Assembly (NCBI GenBank): GCA_015711875.1
Contig: JACVJG010000069.1
Location: 1-9,723 of the forward strand
Length of the DNA stretch: 9,723 bases
Direction of reading: 5' to 3'
Source of the DNA: Candidatus Solincola jinzensis
Lineage (GTDB): Bacteria > Actinomycetota > Geothermincolia > Geothermincolales > RBG-13-55-18
Shown here: positions 5,132-9,723 of the stretch, one piece after another
How positions within the stretch are numbered: the first letter of the stretch is position 1
Layout of the letters: each line of letters opens with the position of its first letter
Program-made: the position numbers and the translations under genes
The notes under the pieces: model-generated
Databases searched by the model: none
What the model was told of the DNA's origin: nothing
The model's input: the letters and a program-made list of their open reading frames with translations, nothing else

Positions 5132-5857
5132 ATGGAACGGGGCCGTTATCTCAAGTCGGCGCGGGGTTACCTGTTCCTGGCGCGCAACCTCGCCGCGGGC
5201 AAGCTGATAAACGGGGCGCTGGATATCCTCGCTTTCCTCGACTACCGCTTGCTCATCCTCCTCTCCTCGTGGCATCCCAGCATGGATGCGCGCATCAAGC
5301 TCCTGCGCAAGAGGGGCGTCAACATATCTGAGAAGGCATGGGTGGACCTGGGGGTATGGATAGAGGTCACCACCCCGCAGCACGTGTTTATCGAAGACTA
5401 CGCCAAGATAGGGTTCGGGGCGGTGATCTACGCCCACGACGCCTCCTATAACGCGGCGGTGGACCTTCCCATGCGCGTGAAGACCACGCGCCTGGGCTAT
5501 AACGCATGCGTGGGCGCGCGGTCCTTTATCATGCCCGGGGTCAGTATCGGCAATCACAGCGGCGTGTTGCCGGGATCGGTGGTGACCAAGGACGTCCCCG
5601 ACGGCATGGTGGTGGCCGGCAACCCTGCGGAGATCATCGGAAAGGTCGAGGATTTCGGGCTGGCGTGGCAAGCCGACCTGGAGATCCACCCCGAGCTGTA
5701 CTATGACCACCCTAATCCCAGCCGCCCTCCCTCCACCCCCTATGACCACCTGGTGACCTGGCGGGAGGCGGGCGTAAAGGTGCGCCACTTCACCGAGCTG
5801 CGCACCGGCACGCCCTTCGACTATATCCTGGAGGCGAAGAGCGCGCGATGGAGATGA
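5132..5857 (+). CDS. Left-handed beta-helix (hexapeptide) acyltransferase
   Basis: The 241-residue product has an amphipathic N-terminal part (residues 1-60). A hexapeptide-repeat beta helix follows from about 63 to 170, with imperfect [LIV]-G-x4 turns such as VNISEKAWVDLGVWIEV, VFIEDYAKIGFGAVI and ARSFIMPGVSIGNHSGVLPG. His102 in YAHDAS is a good candidate for the catalytic histidine. The helix closes with the diagnostic VVAGNPAEIIGKV (160-172). The family transfers acetyl or other acyl groups from CoA, often to sugars of surface polysaccharide. The ~70-residue C-terminal tail (HPELYYDHPNPSRPPSTPYD onward) is longer than usual and holds no motif I know. The start has an AAGGAGG ribosome site. 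The gene appears monocistronic, so the substrate cannot be inferred from neighbours. Confidence 0.88.
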   Translation: MERGRYLKSARGYLFLARNLAAGKLINGALDILAFLDYRLLILLSSWHPSMDARIKLLRKRGVNISEKAWVDLGVWIEVTTPQHVFIEDYAKIGFGAVIYAHDASYNAAVDLPMRVKTTRLGYNACVGARSFIMPGVSIGNHSGVLPGSVVTKDVPDGMVVAGNPAEIIGKVEDFGLAWQADLEIHPELYYDHPNPSRPPSTPYDHLVTWREAGVKVRHFTELRTGTPFDYILEAKSARWR

Positions 5858-5873
5858 TCGCCGAGCGGTGATA

Positions 5874-5943
5874 GGTAGGCGGTGGACGTATACGGGCTTT
5901 TTCCAGTGCTTATGGATAAGGCCCCTGACGTCTTTCGCCTACC
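5874..5943. repeat. Extended multi-step hairpin between convergent genes
   Basis: Three nested stems are visible: GGTAGGCG (5874-5881) with CGCCTACC (5936-5943), GACGT (5885-5889) with ACGTC (5928-5932), and GGGC (5894-5897) with GCCC (5921-5924). Small near-symmetric internal loops separate them. The element starts 17 bases past the acyltransferase stop. It may terminate or protect transcripts from either side, but no U-tract follows on either strand. Confidence 0.55.
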
Positions 5944-5951
5944 AAGGGGGG

Positions 5952-6014
5952 TCAGCAGGTAGCGCATCCTGGCTTTTTCCAGGGCAGGAAGAGCAGCTCA
6001 GCAGCGTCGACGGA
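5952..6014 (-). pseudogene. Second copy of the large-subunit C-terminal coding segment
   Basis: Read on the minus strand this encodes SVDAAELLFLPWKKPGCATC and then a stop. It is a clear relative of DEAELLFLPWRRMP near the end of the adjacent large-subunit protein. Eighteen bases are identical between 5978-5995 and 6087-6104. The copy is in a different frame from the gene and lies after its stop, so it is not normally translated. It could be a partial tandem duplication, or a remnant of an older, longer C-terminus. Confidence 0.6.
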
Positions 6015-6039
6015 GCCGCCGCGATACCGATAGGCGTGG

Positions 6040-7443
6040 TCAATTCTGGCGTGAAAGGGCCTGCTGACCGGCATATGGCATCCTCCTCCAGGGCAGGAAG
6101 AGCAACTCCGCCTCGTCGAGGAGATGCCCCTCCAGGATGCGCGCTCCTGACCTGTTTATCTCTCCCGGAAAAGAAAAGGCGAGGTAAGTCAGCGACCCCT
6201 TCTCAAGCACGAGGTGGCAGCAGACTTCTCCCTCCGGCCCCTCGCAGCGCCCGAAACCCTCTCCCTTGCCTCCTCGGCCGCGCCTCACCTCTAACGGCCG
6301 CTCGGGCGGGCATTCCAGGATGCGACGCGCGAGGCGCAACGACTCCGCCACCTCGCGCGCCTTCACCGCTATCAAATCATGGAAGAATCCCCCATCTCCA
6401 CCCGTCACCATCTCCCATCCCAACAGAGCGTACGCCCCCGGCTCCTCGGCCCGCACGTCCATCTCGATACCGGACGCCCTGGCAAGGGGGCCCGTGAACG
6501 CCCCTTCCCGGGCCAGCCCGCGCGCCTCCTCGAGCCTTTTCTCCATCCAGTGCGGCACCCGCAGTCTAACCACCGGCCCGGAAGCCGCCTCCCATCGCCG
6601 GGACAATTCGCGCAGCGACGCCGCGACCTCCCCTGCCTCCTCGAGCGGGAAGTCATCCCTCAAGCCGCCGGGAACCACCCAGCCCCTGCCCAGGTGGTCA
6701 CCCAGCCACGACGACACCATTTCCTGCAGGTCACAGCGCAACTCGCGGCACACCGAGGCGACCCGGCGCTTGGCCAGCGAAATGGCGACCTCTTCTATCC
6801 AGGAGAGGTGTGATTGCGCCCTCGCCAATTCCATGAGCAGGGAGCGCAGGGCCATGGCGGCGTCCGGCACCTTCATACCCCTCGCCTCCTCACAGGCCTG
6901 GGCGAAGGAAACGGAGCGGGCTATGCCTTCGTGCCCGCCACTCCTTTCCAGCGCCGCGCAAGCCTGCGCTGCCCTCGCCCCGCTCAAGATCGCACCCGGG
7001 CACTCCATCCACGCCTCTATAACCCGCACGACACGCCCTCCCTCCACCGCCACCAGGCACCCTTCCCAATCCAGCAGCGCGGACGCGTCCATGTTCCGAG
7101 GCCATCCCCCCTCCGGTCCTTGCGACATGCGCAGCCAGCGCGAAGCGGACGGGAAGGAGGCGACGGCCACCTGGAGAAGGCTTTTCCCCTCTCCCGCCCT
7201 CAGGTGCAGGGTCTCGGCGTCTCGAGGGTTGTGAAAATGAAGGGTGCCCCCCTTCAGCGGTCCCGGTGCGGCCATGATCAAGCGCAGCCCCTGGGATGCC
7301 AGGAAGTCCATGCGGGCGCCGTGATCCCCCCTGGTCTCCTCGAGCCAGACGCGCCTCGTGGCCCGCACGCGCGACCAGTCTATACCCACCCTTGGCAGGA
7401 AGCTCAACTGCGCGTCCTCCCGGTAGTGTTCGTCGCCGCCCAT
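6040..7443 (-). CDS. NuoCD/HycE-like large subunit without [NiFe] ligands (Ehr-type)
   Basis: The 467-residue protein has an N-terminal part (about 1-125) that looks like a degenerate NuoC/30-kDa domain. The NuoD/hydrogenase large-subunit core follows: VSFAQACEEARGMKVP, then SLLMELARAQSHLSW (about 201-215), GWVVPGGLRDD (254-264), and TGPLARASGIEMDVR (317-331) followed by GGFFHDLIAVKAREVAESLR. In hydrogenases the core begins with CGIC; here the matching place reads EGIA (172-175). The C-terminal PCxxC motif is also absent, replaced by LLFLPWRRMP. No [NiFe] centre can be held, as in complex I NuoD and in the hydrogenase-related Ehr complexes. GGTGAGG precedes the ATG at 7443, and the antiporter gene ends 8 bases upstream. 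It should lie on the cytoplasmic face of the membrane complex. The reaction is unknown. Confidence 0.8.
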   Translation of the reverse strand: MGGDEHYREDAQLSFLPRVGIDWSRVRATRRVWLEETRGDHGARMDFLASQGLRLIMAAPGPLKGGTLHFHNPRDAETLHLRAGEGKSLLQVAVASFPSASRWLRMSQGPEGGWPRNMDASALLDWEGCLVAVEGGRVVRVIEAWMECPGAILSGARAAQACAALERSGGHEGIARSVSFAQACEEARGMKVPDAAMALRSLLMELARAQSHLSWIEEVAISLAKRRVASVCRELRCDLQEMVSSWLGDHLGRGWVVPGGLRDDFPLEEAGEVAASLRELSRRWEAASGPVVRLRVPHWMEKRLEEARGLAREGAFTGPLARASGIEMDVRAEEPGAYALLGWEMVTGGDGGFFHDLIAVKAREVAESLRLARRILECPPERPLEVRRGRGGKGEGFGRCEGPEGEVCCHLVLEKGSLTYLAFSFPGEINRSGARILEGHLLDEAELLFLPWRRMPYAGQQALSRQN

Positions 7444-7451
7444 GATCCGCC

Positions 7452-9062
7452 TCACCTCAAGGCCAAAAAGATCATCGCCGCTGCCCAACCCGCATAAACA
7501 AGGAGGTTTCCGGCGGCCAGCGCAAGACGCGCACCGCCCGCCCAGGGCATCCGCCACGTGGCGAGGCGCCTGGGCGCCAACAAGGGCAAAGCGCGTCCTG
7601 GAAATCCCCCATGACCCGCCATCCCCTGCTCCTCCCTGCGGTACCATAACCCCAGGGCCACCGCCGCCAGAGCCATGATGAGCAGTAGCGAAACCCCCAG
7701 GCCCGTCCATCCCGGGACGGGAACCTCCACCGGCAGCCCGTATTCTCGCATCAGGAGGTCGGTCATGGCGCCCGGAAACATCCCAACCGCCAGGCATGCC
7801 GCCGACAAGACGAGGGCGCCTGACCATGCCTCTACGCCCATGCGCTCCCTTTCCGCAGGGAGCAAGAGCGAAACCACCCCCATGATCCATGACAACGCCG
7901 GCAAAAGCGGCATGCAGGCGATGAAAAGCACGGAGGTCCCGCCCGCGAAGGCCCCGCCAAAGGAGGAAAGGGCCATCCAGAGCCAGGCGAATCCGGCCAG
8001 CGGTGGCATCCCCGAAAGGGAGGCCCCTCCTATCGACTTCAGCCATCTCCCCCCCTTAGGCGACAGCCTGCCCAGCTCAACCAGGGCCACCGCGGGAAGG
8101 CCCGCCCACAGACCCACCCGCATCGCCGCCAGCGCGGCCTGCCCGCCGGGGGCGGCGGCCAGCGCCAGGCCGGCGCCGAGCGAGGGACAGAGCAATCCCG
8201 CCACCTCCCCGCCCTCGCGAGCCAGCGTCAGCTCCCTCGCGCTCACGAGGACGGAAACGGCTGCCGTTCCCAGGCACACCCACACCCAGACCCCGCCCCA
8301 GGAGAATATGAGGCGGGCAACGGCGAAAAGCAGATAAGCGCCCAGGGTGACATCCACGGCCAGGAGGTGCACGAAGAGTATGTCCCTGCCTCCGCGCGAC
8401 ACCCCCGGCATCCAGCGATGTGTGGGAAAAATACCCAGGCGCAACAGCGCGGCCGAGAGCAGCAGCGCGCACGCGGCAGCGTATAATCCCTCCGCGCGCA
8501 AGGGAGAGGGGGGGAGTATCAAGCCCCGCGAGGGGTCCGCCAGGTAATAGAAGAGGATTCCCAGCGCCAGGCAAAGATCGGAAAAAGCCAGGGGGATGAT
8601 TCTGGGCAGCGCCCGCCCCGCCGCGTTTCCACGTATGGCCAGAGCAGCGATGAGGCACCAGGAGGAAAGGGCGCACATGCCGGCGAGGAGGTAGAGATGA
8701 TCGCTCAAAGACGCCGTCAAGGCCGCTGCCACCGCAAAGCAAGCCATCGCCGAGGCGGCATCGGCCTTTTTCCCGCCCTCTCCGCCTCGTGACGCGAGGA
8801 CGAAAAAGGGCGAGAGGGCGGCAAGGGGGATGACGAAGGCCATCCTCTGCGGGGTGAGCTCCAGCCGCCACAGCGCGAAAGCGTCAGGCCCCACGTGGCG
8901 GTCCCAGAAACGGTACGCCAGAAACGCCGTCACGGGCAAAGACAGCGCGCACCAGGCGGAGGCCACCCTGCGCAAGAAACGCGCCGGCAGGGAGAAAAGG
9001 TAGAGCAGGCCGGCGGCGACGGCGGCCAGCGGCATGGCGGCAAGCAGGTGGACCGCTCTCAA
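7452..9062 (-). CDS. Complex I ND2/ND4/ND5-like antiporter subunit (HyfB/MbhH type), divergent
   Basis: This is a 536-residue, almost wholly hydrophobic protein with about 14 membrane segments. Family marks (numbered from the TTG start) are the TM7-8 region LLRLGIFPTHRWMP (about 206-219), then GAYLLFAVARL, and the broken-helix region GASLSGMPPLAGF (about 346-358). In proton-pumping relatives TM5 has a Glu in the WEL motif, TM7 a Lys before FPFH, and TM12 a Lys after PPLxGF. Here these align by eye to Gly128, Arg208 and a WLW stretch, so the usual proton path is altered. A TTG at 9062 is preferred because GGGGGAG lies just upstream and it overlaps the preceding mini-ORF; an ATG at 9134 adds 24 polar residues without a ribosome site. 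The next gene begins 8 bases after its stop. Confidence 0.8.
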   Translation of the reverse strand: MRAVHLLAAMPLAAVAAGLLYLFSLPARFLRRVASAWCALSLPVTAFLAYRFWDRHVGPDAFALWRLELTPQRMAFVIPLAALSPFFVLASRGGEGGKKADAASAMACFAVAAALTASLSDHLYLLAGMCALSSWCLIAALAIRGNAAGRALPRIIPLAFSDLCLALGILFYYLADPSRGLILPPSPLRAEGLYAAACALLLSAALLRLGIFPTHRWMPGVSRGGRDILFVHLLAVDVTLGAYLLFAVARLIFSWGGVWVWVCLGTAAVSVLVSARELTLAREGGEVAGLLCPSLGAGLALAAAPGGQAALAAMRVGLWAGLPAVALVELGRLSPKGGRWLKSIGGASLSGMPPLAGFAWLWMALSSFGGAFAGGTSVLFIACMPLLPALSWIMGVVSLLLPAERERMGVEAWSGALVLSAACLAVGMFPGAMTDLLMREYGLPVEVPVPGWTGLGVSLLLIMALAAVALGLWYRREEQGMAGHGGFPGRALPLLAPRRLATWRMPWAGGARLALAAGNLLVYAGWAAAMIFLALR

Positions 9063-9109
9063 CCGATCTCCCCCACGTCCTCGTCCCCCAACGCCTTCGC
9101 GCTGCTCAT
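9059..9109 (-). CDS. 16-aa mini-ORF overlapping the antiporter start
   Basis: ATG at 9109 is preceded by GGAGGG at a good distance and reads MSSAKALGDEDVGEIG, ending in a TGA (9061-9059) that overlaps the TTG start of the antiporter gene. Its own ATG overlaps the stop of the ORF before it. It may be a coupling leader rather than a functional peptide. Confidence 0.3.
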   Translation of the reverse strand: MSSAKALGDEDVGEIG

Positions 9110-9204
9110 CCGCCCTGCCCTCCCATGCGTCCATGCGCGTTCAAGCCGTTCAGCGCGAGCGTTCCTCTCGCGCCACCGCCGGCGGAACCCGACGCATCGA
9201 TCAT
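9106..9204 (-). CDS. 32-aa glycine-rich mini-ORF in the operon
   Basis: The frame runs from ATG at 9204 to TGA at 9106-9108. The product is rich in Gly and Ala (MIDASGSAGGGARG...), with no membrane helix and no known family. It overlaps the next mini-ORF by ATGA. It could be a remnant of a decayed subunit gene or chance in high-GC DNA. Confidence 0.2.
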   Translation of the reverse strand: MIDASGSAGGGARGTLALNGLNAHGRMGGQGG

Positions 9205-9207
9205 TTA

Positions 9208-9492
9208 TCACCCATACCGGTTAAGCCCGCCCGCGGCATCCGCCCCCCAAAGACCACGCCGCCCGAACCCCCCGCCTGACGCATGCGCCCATCGCCTATC
9301 TCCCTCTCGAGGCCTCGTGTCGACGGCCATCGCCTCAACTAACCGCTTGCCGGACTCGGCCTCCGGCAGCCTGAAGCCTATTCCGGAAGCGATGGCCACG
9401 TCGCTCACCCGGGCGAACTGCGCTTGGGAGGTTTTCCGCCATCTCACCGCGGTCACGCGCAGTGCTCTTCGCCGCCATACCCGCGTCCCCAT
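9208..9492 (-). CDS. Unrecognised 94-aa ORF between two membrane-subunit genes
   Basis: The ORF starts right after the NuoH-like stop (9503): ATG at 9498 or, better spaced from GAGGGG, ATG at 9492. It ends at 9208. The N-terminal part is strongly basic. The middle, FARVSDVAIASGIGFRLP, looks protein-like with good codon use, while the last 30 residues are Gly/Arg-rich and look random. In hydrogenase-4-type operons this position often carries a small membrane subunit, but nothing here is hydrophobic enough. It may be a novel soluble subunit or a decayed gene. Confidence 0.35.
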   Translation of the reverse strand: MGTRVWRRRALRVTAVRWRKTSQAQFARVSDVAIASGIGFRLPEAESGKRLVEAMAVDTRPREGDRRWAHASGGGFGRRGLWGADAAGGLNRYG

Positions 9493-9502
9493 CTCCATCC
9501 CC

Positions 9503-9723
9503 TCAACCCCCGTAAACCGCTGCCGCCGCCGCCAAGGCCAGGGAGAGCGCCGCCAGAACAGGGGCGGCCCTCAGCGCCCGGCGCCTGAAGACCTCGTTCC
9601 TGCCCTCAAGCCAGGCGCGGCCCAGAGCGACCACCAGCGCCATACCCAGGCCTGCAGACGCCCAGGCCGCCAATCCTCCCATATCCTTCCAGGGATAGCC
9701 AAGGCAAACGACGGCAAAGAGGA
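9503..9723 (-). CDS. NuoH/HyfC-like membrane subunit, C-terminal fragment
   Basis: The frame is open from the right edge (codons from 9721) to a TGA at 9503-9505, giving 72 residues. The pattern matches the end of HyfC/HycD/NuoH-type subunits: a short loop containing GYPW, a membrane helix, then a charged stretch ending in a basic patch (LEGRNEVFRRRALRAAP) and a final Ala/Leu helix. In the family this matches the last two helices and the E....RLFRVPEL-type loop between them. This subunit anchors the peripheral arm and forms part of the proton or quinone channel. It is first in the visible part of the operon. The assignment leans partly on context. Confidence 0.55.
   Translation of the reverse strand, partial: LFAVVCLGYPWKDMGGLAAWASAGLGMALVVALGRAWLEGRNEVFRRRALRAAPVLAALSLALAAAAAVYGG

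Noticed and set aside
6266..7234. 322-aa plus-strand ORF with Ser/Arg/Pro-rich product
   Set aside because: It is antisense to the large-subunit gene, with low-complexity composition and no motif.
7444..8046. Upstream extension of the large-subunit frame by about 200 residues
   Set aside because: It lies entirely inside the antiporter gene in another frame, is Gly/Arg-rich, and the ATG at 7443 has its own ribosome site right after the antiporter stop.
8077..8871. 264-aa minus-strand ORF overlapping the antiporter gene
   Set aside because: Its His/Arg/Gly/Pro-rich composition is typical of a shadow frame in GC-rich DNA; the overlapping frame has real membrane-family motifs.
1..9723. CRISPR arrays, insertion sequences, phage or integrase genes
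   Set aside because: No regularly spaced repeats, transposase motifs or terminal inverted repeats were seen. The tRNA 3' end is not duplicated within the window, so no attachment site is supported.

Overview
The window is GC-rich and gene-dense on both strands, with many Shine-Dalgarno-led starts and some TTG starts. The C-terminal fragment at its left edge ends in an ERPMYFNY...GGH.VVGY module that I associate with large surface proteins of uncultured anaerobic Actinomycetota (Geothermincolia-like MAGs). Together with a complex I/group 4 hydrogenase-like operon, this suggests an anaerobic or facultative high-GC bacterium of that kind. The lineage call is inference from pattern memory, not from a search.

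Left part (1-3162): a truncated surface-protein gene ends at 242 (+). After about 340 bp of non-coding DNA comes a minus-strand cluster transcribed right to left: an MBL-fold metallohydrolase of lactonase type (2366-1506), a DUF1284 cysteine-rich protein (1446-1003), and a DUF454/YbaN small membrane protein (997-582) broken by a 1-bp frameshift. A TetR/AcrR regulator (2578-3162, +) is divergent from it. The shared intergenic region has an AT-rich promoter zone, a 13-bp tandem repeat that forms a 21-bp interrupted palindrome beside the regulator's -10 box, and a second 20-bp palindrome in the metallohydrolase leader. This is a plausible self-contained regulator plus operon.

Middle (3163-5857): a flavodoxin-family gene (3886-3401, -) converges on the TetR gene across a spacer rich in inverted repeats. 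About 680 bp with no convincing large gene follows, but it holds two short ORFs that begin with the same repeat. Then come a tRNA-Val(CAC) with its own promoter and a strong intrinsic terminator, and a left-handed beta-helix (hexapeptide) acyltransferase (5132-5857, +). The acyltransferase lies behind a perfect TATAAT box and a 15-bp palindrome.

Right part (5858-9723): the minus strand carries the 3' end of a membrane complex operon. In order of transcription these are the C-terminus of a NuoH/HyfC-like subunit (cut by the window edge), a run of tiny tiled ORFs, an ND2/ND4/ND5-like antiporter subunit (9062-7452), and a fused NuoC-NuoD (HycE/HyfG-like) large subunit (7443-6040). The large subunit keeps the family scaffold but has lost both cysteine pairs that hold the [NiFe] centre, and the antiporter lacks the usual TM5 Glu and TM12 Lys. 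This resembles the energy-converting hydrogenase-related (Ehr) complexes that lack an NiFe site, and it is the most interesting system here. A frame-shifted second copy of the large subunit's C-terminal coding sequence lies just downstream, next to an extended hairpin that separates it from the convergent acyltransferase gene.
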